From positions 43,079,269 to 43,143,268 of the forward strand of contig NC_080069.1 in NCBI RefSeq assembly GCF_949987535.1: 64,000 nucleotides of DNA, given 5' to 3'. The notes beneath the pieces are model-generated. The model was given only the letters and a program-made list of their open reading frames with translations, made no database searches and was not told the origin of the DNA. Positions 1 to 12,300 of the stretch are shown piece after piece. The stretch comes from Balaenoptera acutorostrata (lineage: Eukaryota > Chordata > Mammalia > Artiodactyla > Balaenopteridae). The first letter of the stretch is position 1; every line of letters starts with the position of its first letter. Made by a program: the position numbers and the translations under genes.

Positions 1-1264
1 GCTGCCAGGCTCTGCCTGCTGTGTGACCCTTACTAGTGTTTCTCCCTCTCTGGATCTGTAGCCCCAGCTCTCTCTCCTTGAAGCTGGTGGGCACCTTGAG
101 GCAATGATGTGCTGGGAATAGGGAATTGAGAGACAAGTCTTAGTGGTTCACCCATCTGGCCCTCTGCCCAAGGGCTGACGTGAGGGGCCTGGTGGGGCCC
201 CAGGTATGGGGGCGTCTGGGGCTAGTTGAGACCAATCCTGGCCCCCAGAGAAGACTCCTTGCTGAGCCACAGAGTCAAACAGCAGCGTTTCCACAGCCTA
301 TCCATGCTCCTGCCTGCTGCAGACTCAGCCGTCCAATTCCCTGTTTGGGGTCCTTTGTTTGCCTCTCCTTCATTTGGTTTATGTTTATAGAATACCTACT
401 TCACAGGTGCCTTCTGCCTTCACGGATAACCAGTGATATAGAAGGGACATCTGGACTTTTTGTATCCCTGCCGCCCCAAGAAGGGGCTCTTTGGTCCAAG
501 TGAGGAACCTAGACTCTTCAACCCCCAGTTTCCTATCCCTGGTGGCCTCAGTTTGGGGGTGCAAGAGTCATGGATCAAGGTTAAGAGAGACAGAGACATG
601 CCTCCGAGATACAGGGTTTGGAACGGGGTATGGGAAGCTCAGAACAGGACTTGGGGTGAGGGAGAGCCAGAGTGTTTTGAGGGCAGGTAGACCACCCTGT
701 GTAGAGGTGGAGGGCTTCCCCTTTTGGTCCTGGGCTCTGGGCAGCTTGCCTTACCTCCAAGCAGGCTCTAGATGTGGCGGATCTGGCTTAGGCCCAAGTG
801 CAGGGGTGGCCAGAGCAGTCAGGGCAAGTCCCCCCTCCTCCAAGAGGCTGCCAGGCTGAGCCCCCAGCAATCCTGCCCCTCCAGAAAGGACACAGACACA
901 ATCACTCTTCCCACTAACTGTGATTCACCCACGTTCAGGCCCAGGCGTGATCCTGCTGCCAGGAATTCCATGTGTGAATTAAAAACCTCCCTGGACACCC
1001 CACCCCACTCGACCTGGGCCAGTTGTGCCAACCCGGCTTGGAGCAGGGTCAAACAGGGTTGTCTGGAGGGCTGCAGGCAGAGCTGGACACAGGGAGAGGA
1101 CAAGGGGTCAGGAGAAAGGTGGAGAGACAAAGACTGAGAGACAGAGAACGAGGCAGCTAGCTAGATGGAGAGAAAGACTGACAGAGGAGGAGACACAGAG
1201 ACAGGCATGGGGAGAAGCCAAAGCCAGAGGGGGCTCTAGTACCCACCAGGCTGGTGCTTATCAC

Positions 1265-1415
1265 TTGACTGGATTATCTCATTTAACTGAATCTTCACAA
1301 CAGTCCTAGGCATTAGGCATGATTATGATCCCATTTCACTCCCGAGGTAATTGAGGCACAGAGACATTAAGTCACTTGCCTGAGGCCGCAAAGCCAGTAA
1401 ATCGTGGAGTAAGTA
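1265..1415 (-). repeat. MIR SINE fragment
   Basis: The + strand carries the reverse complement of the MIR core: a 'tctcatttaactgaatc' segment, then 'cccatttcactcccgaggt', 'gaggcacagagacattaagt' and 'cacttgcctgaggccgcaaa'. These are diverged but colinear with the ancient mammalian MIR consensus. No flanking duplication is visible, as expected for its age. Confidence 0.8.
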
Positions 1416-3029
1416 TTTGATCCCTTCAGTCCCTCTGAAGAGCCAAGGAGAGAGGCAGACTTAGAGACAGAGGGGGAGACAGATTCCCACAGCAGCACTC
1501 CCAGGGAATTTGGGAATCCTGGAATCATCAGGCAGCTGTGCAGGGCGAGGGCCTTCCCATCAGGCCAGCAAATATGCGGGCGGCTTCCTGTCCTTGTTGT
1601 CAGAGATAAGGACTGCGGCAGAGAGAGACATCAGAGCAGGGAGAGAGATGGAAGGGGAACTCCAGGCCACAGAACTTATTGGACCTTCCTCCTCCCTGCC
1701 ACCCTGGGGTGCAGCCTGCCCTGCTCCTGCTTCACATCCAGCCCAGCCAACACCTGGCTCTGGTGGGGCCCAGGCTTGAAGACTCCTCCTTTCTTTCTCA
1801 CGTCCTTGTGGAGCACCTGCTAGTTGAGAGGCGCTTCTGCCCCACATCTCTACCTCTCTCTTTTCTTTCACTATTGAGAAATCCTTCCCATTGTCTTACT
1901 TCAGCCCCCTACGATAGCTTTTGCAATAAGAGATCAAGATTAGAATTTGGGGATGCTTTGATATGGGGGGTTAGCCTAGTATACACTGAGGTTGTCTGAG
2001 CACAGAGAGGAGGTCCCCGAGGGCTGGCCTTGGTTGCCTTCCGGTTGGATGCCCTTTCTAGTTGGTATGGGGAAGAGGATCATCGGCCCAGCTGGTGGGG
2101 GCCTAGAGGGCTGAGCTGTCAGCAGAAGGGAGGATCTGGCAAGAAGGAAATCAGGTGCTATCCTGGGGGAGCTGGGGAGTCAGCGTTATGGTTTCTAATG
2201 TCTTAGCCCTGGTTTCAATTACCCCCAGGGTCCCCAGGGCTCTCTGACTGCTCTGGGCTCCCGAGCTCAAGAAGGCTCAGGACCCTCCTGACAAGACCAG
2301 AAACCAGGGACTCCGGTATGGAAGTCTGGAGGCAGGGGAGCTTTTCCGTCCTCTTCTTCCCCTGCGCTTGGCTGAGAGGTGCCGGACCAAGTAGGGCTCC
2401 GGGACAGCAGGGAGGCTGGGGAAGGGGGGCCCACGCTCTGCTCACAGGCCCCTGTGGAGGAGCTACGTCAGCCAGCTCCATAGCACCAGCTTGGCCCCGC
2501 TGGCCTCATCCCACTCCTGGCTGCTAAAGCCCAGGGCTCTTTCTTAGCTTCACCAGACTCCTTTTTGGTCCCGTGACAACCCTGACTCCTGGCTGTCCTT
2601 CTGCCTCTGGGGCTAACCCCTTCCCTGCCCTCTCTGTCTTTTAATCATGCTTCCCAGGGTTTCAGCCTCAATTTCCTCCTCCCCTCCCCCTCGTCACTCC
2701 CTTTCCCTGCTGCCTGATCTATCTTGTCATCTTCCAGCACCCTCACAGTGCTCAGGTCAGTCTGAGATGTTGATGAATGTCCGTGCAACCGGCACGAGCC
2801 AGGGTAGAGGGCCCTGGGAGCCGTGGAACCGAGACTGCACGCCTCCAGCCACCCGCCCTCTCTCAACTTCTCTGCCCTCTCCATCCTCGCCGCTGCTGGC
2901 TGTCATCCCACAGACGCTTCAACTGGCCATGTCAAGCCCCAATCCCCTCTCCAGTTCTGTAAATGGCACAATCATCTCCCAGCCACTCATGCCAAAAACC
3001 TGGGAGTCCTCTGTGCTTTTGTACACAGT

Positions 3030-3090
3030 GTTCCCTCTGGGCCTGGCACACAGTAGGTGCTAATAAATGGCTGTTGAGCTGAATTTAACT
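3030..3090 (+). repeat. MIR 3'-end fragment
   Basis: A short piece with 'gcctggcacacagtaggtgc' followed by 'taataaatggctgttga' matches the 3' end of MIR. The tRNA-like head is missing. Confidence 0.6.
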
Positions 3091-3484
3091 CAATTTTCCC
3101 CTTTGAACTCCTCCGCTGCCTCTGTCTGTTTCCCTGGGGCTTGGTGTCTCTGGCATTCAGTCTCCAAATCTCTAATCTTTCTCTGTCTTTTGAATCACCA
3201 CAGTTGAGTTTCTGGGGGAAAGCGGGGCCTCTTTTTTCCGTTCTCCCTCTGCCCCAGGGAATCACAAGGTGTCCAGGAATGGAGCTGTGGGAGATGAAGG
3301 GAGGGAGCCAGTTTCAGGGCCACGTGGCCCTCAGTCTGGTTTGGAAATCCCAGCCTTCTTATCAGGGAGGCAGCTCTACAGCAGCAGGGATCAAGGTGCG
3401 CTGGCACTGGACGGGGACAATCCTTTAAAGACATGTGCTTCCCCCATGAAGAATGGGAGGTGAGGGAGATCAGGGCTCGCGGGG

Positions 3485-3516
3485 ATGGGGAGAGAGAGGG
3501 AGGGAGGGAGGGAGGG
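3485..3516 (+). repeat. GGGA-type microsatellite
   Basis: A purine-only run of gaga followed by about five gggA units. No function is apparent. Confidence 0.8.
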
Positions 3517-4287
3517 ACTTTGTGTTTCTGAGCAGGGAATTAGTTTCATGCAAATTTTTGCAACACAAGATGAAAAACTTCATCTGTGATTGTGTAAGTC
3601 TGTGTTCTTGCTCCCATCTTCCGACACACAGAGCTGCTAACCCCTAGTTTCCCTGTTCTCCCCTGTCCCTCTCTCCCCAACACCTCTGGATCCTCTACCC
3701 CTCCCTGACCATCTGCTTCTCTTTCCAGACAGCCCGGAGCCTGGGATCACCTGGGGTGAGGGGCCTTGGGAGAGCCGACCCTGGACTGAGGGTCCAGGGG
3801 TCCTGTTCTCTGTGTATAGGGCAACATGGGGGTGCCTCCAGGGGCCATGGGAGCAGATGAAGAAGATGAATCTGAGTGCCCACCCTCCCTCTCCCAAAGC
3901 CCTGTACCGTCTCTTCAGCCCCATGGCCCTGCCCCGATCAGCCTGGAGGTCTCTCTCCCACGGGTCACTGCAAACACCTCCTCCCCAGCTGTCCCACCTC
4001 TAGCCTTAGCCTTTCTCACCACCCTCTACCAGCAGACTCAACTTTCTCACTAGAAGGCAAATCTGGTTCTGTTCCTCACCTACTTTATGCCTTTCCAGGC
4101 CTGCGTGACCTTGGCACCAAAGGCACTTCAGGATGTGGTCTCTGAGCAACTCAGGATGCCTCATCCTGCCTTCTAGGTTTCTGCTTAAACCCTTACTGGA
4201 TACCAAACCCTGTTTCCCATCCCTCGAGGCTGTGACCCATTCAGATAGGCTCCCTCCCCTGTATCCTGGGACTCTACTCCCCCAGGT

Positions 4288-4445
4288 CCTGCTTGCATCA
4301 TTCATTCATTCACTCATTCAACATTTATTTAGACCTATTTCACATGGTAGGAGCACCTGTTCTGTGCCAGACCCAGCTCTAGGTGCCTGGAGGTGGAGGC
4401 CACAGGGCTGCCCTCATGGAGCTCACAGGTGCCACACAAGTAACT
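4288..4445 (-). repeat. L2-like LINE fragment
   Basis: The block begins with 'attcattcattcactcattc' and continues through 'aacatttatttagacc', 'ctgtgccagacccagctcta' and 'ctcatggagctcaca'. That order matches the reverse complement of an L2 LINE 3' region. The family call is from memory of the consensus. Confidence 0.6.
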
Positions 4446-4689
4446 AGGTAGGTGAACATCGCACTAACTGCTCTAAGGAAAAAAAGAGTATGGCACTCTG
4501 GGGGAGGGCAGAGGGACTTAGTCTAGGCTTCTCTTAAGTGACATATAGGCTGTCATCTCTTCCCTGAGGGGCCTGTGGAGTCAGACACGGCACTGTCACA
4601 TGGACAAACTGAATAATTGCCTATTTTTTTTAGTATCCATCTTCCCTGATTAGAATGTGAGTCTCATGAGGGCAGGAGATTTTTAAACT

Positions 4690-5260
4690 TCTTTTTTTTT
4701 TTTAGGCAAAGAGTAAACAGTAAAGCACACAAATCTTAAGGCACAACTTAAATTTTGACATATGTGTTATGTACACTCTTGGAAACCTCCCACTCCCCCA
4801 ACAAAGGTAACTGCAATTCCAGCTTCTATCACCGTAAATGAGTTTTGCCTGTTCTTGAGCTTTATATAAATGAAATCATTCAATGCATACTCTTTTGTGT
4901 TTGGTTCTCTTTTTTTTTTTCCTTGCTCAACATTCGGCTGTGAGCTTTATCCATTTTTGTTGTGTGTAGCTATAGCTGGTCCTTTTCCATTGCTGTAACT
5001 ATATCACAATCTATTCATTCATTTGGTTGTTTCCGGTTTGAGATTATAATGAATAAAGCTACTAAGAACACTCTTGGTGAACATACACAATAATTTCTTT
5101 TGGGTATATATCTAGGAGAGGAATTGCTGGGTCATAGGCTATACGTATGTTTAGCTTAGTAGATCCTGCCAAACAGTGTTCCAGAGTGGTTGTACTGACT
5201 TATACACTCACCAGCAGTGTGTGGAGTTTTAGTTGCTCCACATCCTTGAGAGGGAAGGGA
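4690..5260 (-). repeat. L1 LINE 3'-end fragment
   Basis: Landmarks of an old L1 3' region in reverse orientation are seen in order: 'atataaatgaaatcattcaa', 'ctcaacattcggctg', 'ggttgtttccggtttgag', 'aatgaataaagctacta', 'ggaattgctgggtcatag' and 'ttccagagtggttgtac'. The sequence is diverged and 5' truncated. No open reading frame survives. Confidence 0.8.
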
Positions 5261-5299
5261 TTTTTGTCTGTTTGGTTCATTGCTATATACCATCTCTTA

Positions 5300-5480
5300 G
5301 ATCAATGCCTGGCATATGCTAAGTGCTCAATACATATTTATTGACTGCCTTATGAATGGAGGAGCCATCAGCATTCCTGGGGTCCTGTTCTGGCTCTGGC
5401 ACTAACTTGCTGTATGACTCTGGGCAGGTGACTCCCCCTCTCTGAGCTGTTTGCCTGTCTGTAGCATAAGGGGAAGGACC
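5300..5480 (+). repeat. MIR fragments
   Basis: Two MIR pieces lie next to each other. The first (about 5306-5345) is a 3' end with 'gcctggcatatgctaagtgc' and 'tcaatacatatttattga'. The second (about 5378-5475) is a head with 'ctggctctggcactaacttg' and 'tgactctgggcaggtgac'. They may be two insertions or one rearranged copy. Confidence 0.65.
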
Positions 5481-5739
5481 CTGGGGGCTTTGCCTTCCAG
5501 CACCAGCTGGGTGCTGTGAAAGCTGGACAGCTGTTCTTTCATTCACTCCACTTGTATTGATTAACATCCTTTTATATACCAGGGTGGTGAAGGTGTGATC
5601 TGTGACGTGCTACTGACAACCTCTTTCAGGTCAGCCAAGACCAGGGATCACTGCCCATCTTATCCCCAACTCATCCTCCTGGAGACCGCTCCTCCTCCCT
5701 CTGTCCAGCCCTGACCCCAGGGGGAGGGGGTCTGGACTG

Positions 5740-6145
5740 AGCCTGCAGATGGAAAATGTGATTAATAATCAAAAAAAAATCCAAGAGGAAGAGACCAGGA
5801 AAACAACTTGGGGAAGGCTCCTCGCCCAGGGGAGGGGGGCCATGTCCTGGGCTTTGGGACAGCTCCGGCTGCCCTCCCGCCGCCCTTTCTGGGAAGCTGC
5901 CACAGGAGTGGTTGATTTTAGCCAAAAGTGAAAAAAAGCCACCCTAATTATTTATGAAAAAGATGCCCCCCTCAATGTAAATTACACTTCCCCTGGGAGC
6001 TGCCCCCTACTCTGTTACTCGCCTCTTAGTGGTACCCCTGCTTGGTCAGGCTGGGGGGCCCTGGAGACACTGGGCTGGGGGCAGAGGAGGAATTTCAACA
6101 TGAAATGTTTTGTTCATTAACAGAGAACATAGGGGGAAATTCCCT
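5740..6145. promoter_or_regulatory. AT-rich conserved-looking noncoding block
   Basis: An AT-rich island stands out in GC-rich surroundings. It holds several homeodomain-type cores: 'gattaataatc' near 5760, 'ccctaattatttatg' near 5943, and 'ttcattaacagag' near 6113. There is also a MEF2-like 'taattatttat' stretch. It shows no repeat consensus that I recognise. An enhancer role is inference from composition only; conservation was not measured. Confidence 0.3.
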
Positions 6146-7371
6146 TTCTGCCTGGGCCTGAGCAGCCCAGGCAGATACTCAAAAGCTATTGTGAAAAATT
6201 GAGCCTGGGCTGCAGAGTGGGGTGAGGTTTATGCTGGGGTGGGGGGGGGGGGTATCACAGACAGTGTCTCCCCTTCTCTTAGACTCCTGACTTTCAGGAG
6301 CTTCCTGAGCCTTAATACTTCCTCCTTTCAGGGATTTCATTCCCAATGTCTCAGATTGCCCTCAAACTTCCTTCTTAGCAAAACAGGAGGAACTGGGGTT
6401 AGACTGGAGTTAGAACTTCCAACTAAGGAGGAAGGAAGGATATCAAAGAGAGGGAGGGGGGCCTTGGGCCTATCCAGATGATTTAGAATTCTGATAGAAT
6501 ATGTTGGGATCGGTTGGCAACAAATCTGAGGGAGCCTGGAGCAGGAGTGAAAGCATCTCTATCTCTCAGTGGCTTTAGAGAACCCCAGTGAGGAAGAAGA
6601 GATGGCTCCAGAGAACTGCTGGAGTATTCAGCAATTCCAGGCTGAATACTTAGGCACCAACATTATGGCTTCAGCTCTCACCCATTCTCTACCTTTAGGG
6701 AATCTTTGCCCTTTTCTGGTGCCAGAGATTGGAGGGTTCAGGGCACACTCAGGTGGCGATACAGATGACAGGATTCCAGAAGGGGGTCTGCAGGGGGTGT
6801 TGTAAGTGGGGCCTAGATGCTGTCCCAGGATGTGGGTGAGTCGTCTCTGGGGGGCTGAGCTGGACCCTGAGTGTGTTGGGGGGCGTGCTCTGGGTCCCCC
6901 TCCCTGGCTCAGCCTGGGGCTGTGTCGGATCAGGTTTCTCGGCGCCTGGAGCCTCTTTGAGGCCGAGCTGTTCCCGGGCCCCAGCCAAGCAGCCCCGGGC
7001 GCTGGCACTGCATGAGGAAGCAGGAGGGGGGTGAGGGGGAGCGAGGAGGGGGGCTGTGAGGGCGTTTACGTAACAGCCTCCTGGAGTCCGCCCGGACCCG
7101 CCAAACCCCAGTGTGGGACTCTGTGTGATTGAGAGCGTGTGTGACTCTGCGTGTGTGCCTGTGTGACACGTGGTGTGACTGAGTACGTGGTTGTGTGGGT
7201 GACTGTGTCTATGTGTGGTATGGTGTATAAGTGTGTGATTCGGGGAGTCCCGCCCTTCTGAGACCTCTAACCCCCAGCCCCAAGCAGGGGTCCCTGACTC
7301 CCAGTGTGCCATAGTGAGGTTCAATATACAAGTTTGACTCTTTGAGGCCAGGTGTGTGACTTTACATAATG

Positions 7372-7742
7372 TGTGTCCGGCATTTTTTAAAAATTTATTT
7401 TATTTTTGGCTGCGTTGGGTCTTTGTTGCTGCCCATGGGCTTTTCTCTAGTTGTGGCGAGCGGGGGCTACTCTTCATTGCAGTGCACGGGCTTCTCATTG
7501 CGGTGGCTTCTCTTGTTGCGGAGCACGGGCTCTAGGTGCATGGGTTTCAGTAGTTGTGGCACGCAGGTGCAGTAGTTGTGGCTCGCGGGCTCAAGAGCGC
7601 AGGCTCAGTAGTTGTGGCGCGCTGGCTTAGTTGCTCCACAGCATGTGGGATCTTCCCTGACCAGGGCTCGAATCTGTGTCTCCTGCGTTCGCAGGCTGAT
7701 TCTTAACCACTGCGCCACGGGGGAAGCCTATGTCTGGCATTT
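7372..7742 (-). mobile_element. CHR-type SINE (copy 1)
   Basis: A tRNA-derived SINE in reverse orientation. The T-rich left edge (about 7383) is the A-tail. The body has the repeated 'cagtagttgtgg' modules, and the right end (about 7729) is the tRNA-like head, with 'cttaaccactgcgccac' and 'gggaagcc'. Imperfect flanking duplications are visible: 'tgtccggcatt' on the left and 'tgtctggcatt' on the right. SINEs of this family are characteristic of cetaceans and hippos. Confidence 0.9.
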
Positions 7743-8539
7743 GTAGGTAAGATAGAGGCTCTGTGTGAGTGTTTGTGATGTTGGGTAGCCAGGTATGTGC
7801 CTCACGTGGACCTTTCTGATGGTAATAGCAGGTTAGAAATAAACACCATTTCCTGAAGGAGCACTGGAAAAGGTAGGTGGGGTGGGGGCTCTCTTTCCTT
7901 GAGGACAGCAGGAATGGGGAAGGGTCCTTGCTACCCAAAGGCTTGGGATGGCACAGTTATCTTCCGGGGAAGGGGGGTGGGAGGTGGCTCAAGTTAAGGT
8001 CACTTGCCAGGGTGAAGCCAAAAGTCTTTCATGGTGGGTATAAAATTCCAGGGAGTTTTACAAAGTCAAGGGGAACCTCCCCCCTCCCCAATTTCCCAAG
8101 GCCTTCCAGGATTATCAAATCTGGGATCCCCATCACTTGCAGGGCACTAGGGCTCTGAACTGGGGGTGTTATTTCCCACTGCCCCTCATAGCAGAGGCAG
8201 ATGGTGAAGATGGGGTAGGGCTGGGAGAGGGTGTCAGTGAAATGGGGTTTGGCTTAAGGATAGGGGTGCCATGAGACAGAGGGGGGCTGGTGCAGAGCTA
8301 GGGATACTGGGGATAGGGGCGCCTAATAAAGCTGGAGAGGAGACAGGGCCAGTTCTTGCAAGGCTTTGAAGAGCCGCCAACGAGGCTTGGCTTTGCCCCA
8401 GGGAAATGGGGTCCAGGAGGGTTCAACACGGAAGCTTAGAAAGCTCAGAAGCTCACGTGCAGATAGAGCATTGGAGCCAGCAGGAGCAGAAACCCACGAG
8501 TAATCTGTTGCCCCAGCTGAGATGCAAGGAGAATCGCTT

Positions 8540-9060
8540 TTGGACCAGGCGGTAGCGGCGGGAGGGAGAGGGGGGTCGCACCCCGGTTGCTCAGTAGGTG
8601 GGCGCTGCCTCTCTGTTGGAGCCACAGCTTGAGAGAGAACGCGCGTCCAGCACCGCCCGCCAGGTGTCGCTGCGGCCCTGGGGAAGCGGGCGCGGCCGCC
8701 GGGTACTGAGCCGGGAGAAGCTAGAGATCGACTGACGCCGGGATCCGGTCCGACGTGCGCCTCTGGTCCTGGCTAATCCTCTGACACACCGATTTATCCG
8801 ACTGCCGGACCCCCGTTGCCCCGCACGGACCCTGCCTCAGCACCCGCGGACTTGGGCACTGCCGTCGGCAGCCCAGGCTTCCCCAGGTGGAGAGGTGACG
8901 TTGGTCCGGGGCGGAACTCCCCACTGCTCTCAACCTGGCAGAAAGAGGCTGAGTCCAGGACACGGGGGGATCCGGAGGTCAAGTCAGCCCACACGCAGAT
9001 CTCGACGCCCGTCGGCGCCTCGAGGGGAGGGGACCCCCGCCCCAGAACCCAACCTCTCCC
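8540..9060. promoter_or_regulatory. CpG-rich island A, upstream of CNTFR
   Basis: CpG dinucleotides are dense, for example around 8640-8760 with 'gaagcgggcgcggccgccgg'. The island is about 1.8 kb before the proposed CNTFR exon 1. It could be a shore of the main promoter island, an alternative promoter, or the start of a divergent noncoding transcript. No TATA box or splice pair there is convincing, so no transcript is annotated. Confidence 0.45.
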
Positions 9061-10060
9061 AGGCCTAGTTTCGGTGCCGGGGGAGGGGTAATTCCGCCCC
9101 CCCCACCCCCCACCCCAACACAGATTCTGTCGCACCGTCTCTATTCCTTCCCGGTGCCCACCACCTCGTCCCCGCCCTCGGCCTGGGTACTTGGAAGCTC
9201 CGGAACCGGAGAGACCGGATAAAGGACACCTACTGTGTGTGGGGGTGAGCTGGATCTCAGCTGGGCGCCACTATTTCTCTGTGTGTCCCTAAGCCCCTGC
9301 CGACTCTCTCTGAGCCACAGCCCCGACTGACCCCTGCCGGTTGCACTGAGGGGATTCTGCGGCCACGGAAGTGAAAGTGAAAAGCCTGGGCAGTGGCGGG
9401 AAGAAGGTTTTTCCTCTGCAATGGGAGTCCCTGAGGCATTTGTTGGGAAAGGGCCCGGGCGCTCTGGGCAGCCTACTAGGGAAGGGTGTGAGGAAGCAGC
9501 GAGATATTTCCTTCCCCGCTCCCCGCCCCCAGGCCTTGCGCAGCTCCCGGGAGGGGCTAGGTGCAGGGATTATGGGTCAAAGGTCAGGTGAAAAATCCGT
9601 GGGGTGGGAATGGGGGCGGGCCACTCTTTCTCCGCCGCTGGCGTTCACCCTTTCTGTTGCGCTCTCCTGTGGCCTCAGAAGGAGTCAGGTTGTCTAACCT
9701 TAATCCCCCATGTAATAGCCAGACCGGAGGCGCGGGGGCCAGTGAAGTGAGCACACCCGCCCCTCAGAGGCCCAGGCTGCGACGGGAAAGCTCGAGGGGT
9801 GAAACTCCAGCGCCAAACTCTGGCACTCGCGCTCCGGCACTGCAGGTCCAGGCATAAAGGGCGCACCCTCCCTACGCCCCGCATCCCATTGGCGGTCACT
9901 CCTCAGGCCGTTATGTCCAGGGGTGGGGGGGGGGTGAAGAAGGAGAGGGTAGTTGTGGCGTGTCACCGGAGACTTGGTGGGAGGCGAGGGCCTAGGTTCC
10001 CAGCCTGGTCCATGCTGGGTCATGCAAGCAAATAGACTCCTTCCTTCAGCGCGAGGAGTG
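9060..10060. other. Stretch between CpG islands, no gene seen
   Basis: GC-rich DNA with moderate CpG content and short C and G runs (for example near 9098-9113 and 9923). No repeat consensus, exon pair or coding signature was recognised. Confidence 0.5.
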
Positions 10061-11420
10061 TAAGTGTCTGTGCCTGGGCGGGGTGTGGGGTGGGGTCGTT
10101 GTTGGGGGGCGATAGGAATAGGGGAGGCGCGGAGACCTATGGCCTACCCTGCCCAAAGTGGGGCCTGGGGGCTCTGGCTCGCGCTCTTCTCACGGAGATG
10201 CCGGCGGGAGGACCCCGAGAGTTGGCCCGGGGTGTGCCAGGGTGTCGGTGCGAGGCAGTCAGGGCCTGAACGTGCGGGAGTGTGCGCAGCGGAGACCTGG
10301 CCAAGGCTGAGTGAGCGAGTGAGTGTGAATGAGCGACCCGGGGGACTGGGTGCGCGCCCAGCGGCCCTGGGGGATCCAGCGGAGTGGGTGTGGGTGTGTG
10401 TGCGCGCGCGTTTTTGAGACCCGCGGTCGAGGCTGCACATGAAGCGCGGGGACTACAGCCGTCTGGAAGGCGTTCCCGAGAGAGGGCGAATGCGAGGGGG
10501 CCAAGCGTGCCAGTGCGGGCGAGTGTGCCCGCGGGGGGTAGGGTGCGTGCCAGCACGAGGCGAATGGGAGCGGGGGCTCACAGGCCTACGCAGGATGAGT
10601 GTGCCCGCGCGAGCGGGCCGCGCGTGCCAGGCGCGGGAGCGTGCCAAGGCGGGGGCACGCGGGGGCCGTGGCCGGGAGGGGGTCGTGGCGCGCGGCCGCG
10701 GAGGCGCGGGGAGACCAGGCGGGAGGGGGAGGGGAGCGAGGGCGCGCGCGGCCGAGCGGGCGCCCGCGGTCACATGGGCGAGGGAAGGAGGGAGGGAGCG
10801 CGCGAGGGAGGGAGGAGGATGGGGGGGTTAAAGCCGCCGAGCGCCGGGGAGCCGGTGCAGAGCGGGCGGCGGCGGCGGCAGCGGACGCGGCGGCTCCAGC
10901 CGGCGCGGCGCGGGGCTCGGCGGCGGGATCTGGCAGCGGTGCTAGCTCCGCGCTCCCTGCCTCGCTCCCTGCTGGGAGCGGTCGAAGGTCGAGGCGCGGA
11001 GCCCCGGCGGCCCGAGGGCACGGTGAGTACCCAGCGCGGACCGCGCGCGGCCGGACCCTCAAACCCTCCGGCTGACCTACAGACCCGCGGCCCTCGTGCG
11101 CGCGGGAAGAGGGAGGGGACGTGCATGGGCCCGAGACCGGGGGGGAGGGGGACAGGAAAGTTCACGGGAAACTTTGCCCGTAAACTCGGGGGCGGGGGCG
11201 CAGGAGAAGCTGCCCCCCACGTCCGGGCGCGCCGGGGGTTGGGCGTGGTGGGAGGGGGGGCGACAATCGGCTGGCGGGAGGTGGCAGGGGCCAACTGCCC
11301 TAGCCTCCCTGTTCTCCCTCACCGCTCAGCAGCGCGCGCAGGGTCTGGGAAAATTCCGGAGCGGGGGGAGGGGTCGCAGTGACCCCCGCGCGCGCCCAGA
11401 GGCGGCTTCTTTCTCCAGCA
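10060..11420 (+). promoter_or_regulatory. CNTFR promoter CpG island
   Basis: This is the most CpG-dense part of the window, with the peak at about 10500-11040. It has many Sp1-type GGGCGG/GGGAGG boxes and GGC trinucleotide runs, and no good TATA box. It contains the proposed exon 1 and a consensus splice donor at 11023. The long open frames that cross it on both strands exist because GC-rich sequence has few stop codons; they are low-complexity Arg/Gly/Ala/Pro strings and are not treated as genes. Such islands normally give dispersed transcription starts. Confidence 0.8.
10830..11022 (+). other. CNTFR: CNTFR exon 1 (5' non-coding), approximate start
   Basis: The 3' boundary is set by a strong donor, 'gggcacg' followed by 'gtgagtacc', at 11022/11023. 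The 5' boundary is only a guess, just downstream of a 'gttaaag' motif, because the island has no clear start signal. The exon has no ATG between about 10830 and 11022, which fits a leader exon. I recall that human CNTFR has two non-coding exons before the first coding one. An mRNA is needed to confirm the start and to show what it is spliced to. Confidence 0.6.
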
Positions 11421-11459
11421 GAAATCTGGACTTAAAAGCGCCCAGGGGTGTGAATGGAC

Positions 11460-11499
11460 GGTTGCGCGTCTGCCAGTGTGTGTGTCCGTGTGAATCCGC

Positions 11500-11538
<39 letters not shown>

Positions 11539-12300
11539 AGCGTGCGCCCGCCTGTGGTTTTCTCGTGAGTCTGCCTGGATGTATCTCCATTTAGTGGGTC
11601 TCCTCCAGTATCTCTTTGTAAGTGTTCCTGTGTTGTGTGTCCGTGTGGGTCCGCCTGTGGTGTATCCCCGTCTCTTTGTGAGTCTGCCGGTGTGTGTCTC
11701 CCACAGTGCGGCTCTACATGAGCCGGCCTGGGTATCCCTGTGTTGCTCGGAGGAGTGTATCTCCCCGTGCGTGGGGGCTGGGCCGCGGGGAGGTCACCAG
11801 ACGGACAGCTCTCCTCCTCGCCTCCTCTCCTCTCCCGAGCCTCTCCTCTTGCGCTCCCTAGACCCCCTCCCCCCTTCAGTAGCTTCAGGCGGGTAGGACT
11901 ATTTCACGCCTTGTTGAAAATTCAGGGTTTTCTTTCTCTTTCCGTCTAGTCTCTCTCTTTGAGAAGCCTCTGTGTGTGTCTGTGTGGCTGGCAGCTTGTC
12001 TGCAACACTGGGTGTGTGTCTGCATGCTGTTGTAGGAGTGTGTCTGCAACACTAGTTGTGTTGCCTGTAATACTTGGTATATTTGTGTCTGTGTCGCTGG
12101 GGTATTCGTGTGGCTGTAGTCACTGAAGTGGTGGGAGTATGAAATGCTGGGTGTGTTTGTGCATCTGTAACTGCTGTTTGTCCAGGGGGTCTGAAACACT
12201 GAGTGCATTTTTGTGTGTCTAACTCTGGGTGTGATGGTGTACCAATGCATGTATGGGGGTGGTGGGACTTGAACAATTGGATATTCCTACGGCTGTAGGG
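11460..12300 (+). repeat. TG-rich cryptic repeat block with (TG)n
   Basis: A pure (TG)n run at 11501-11537 opens a longer region of imperfect 'tgtgtctg' and 'tgtctgcaacact' motifs. Examples are near 11998-12010 and 12039-12052, where 'gtgtctgcaacact' recurs. Unit length is irregular, so this is cryptic simple sequence, not a clean satellite. It lies at the start of the first intron. Confidence 0.7.

Larger units (their letters stand above)
1..8500. other. Upstream intergenic region
   Basis: No open frame here looks like a conserved protein, and none has a plausible exon structure. The stretch is moderately GC-rich unique DNA broken by old repeats (MIR, L2, L1) and one young CHR-type SINE, which are listed separately. 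In human, the region 5' of CNTFR leads towards RPP25L; nothing resembling that gene is seen here, so it probably lies outside the window. Short open frames in this part overlap on both strands and show no domain or codon signature. Confidence 0.7.

Noticed and set aside
5147..5344. 65-codon frame on the + strand
   Set aside because: It reads through the reverse complement of an L1 fragment.
10384..11382. 332-codon open frame in the promoter CpG island
   Set aside because: The translation is Arg/Gly/Ala low complexity, crosses the exon 1 donor, and equally long frames occur on the other strand. GC-rich sequence lacks stop codons.
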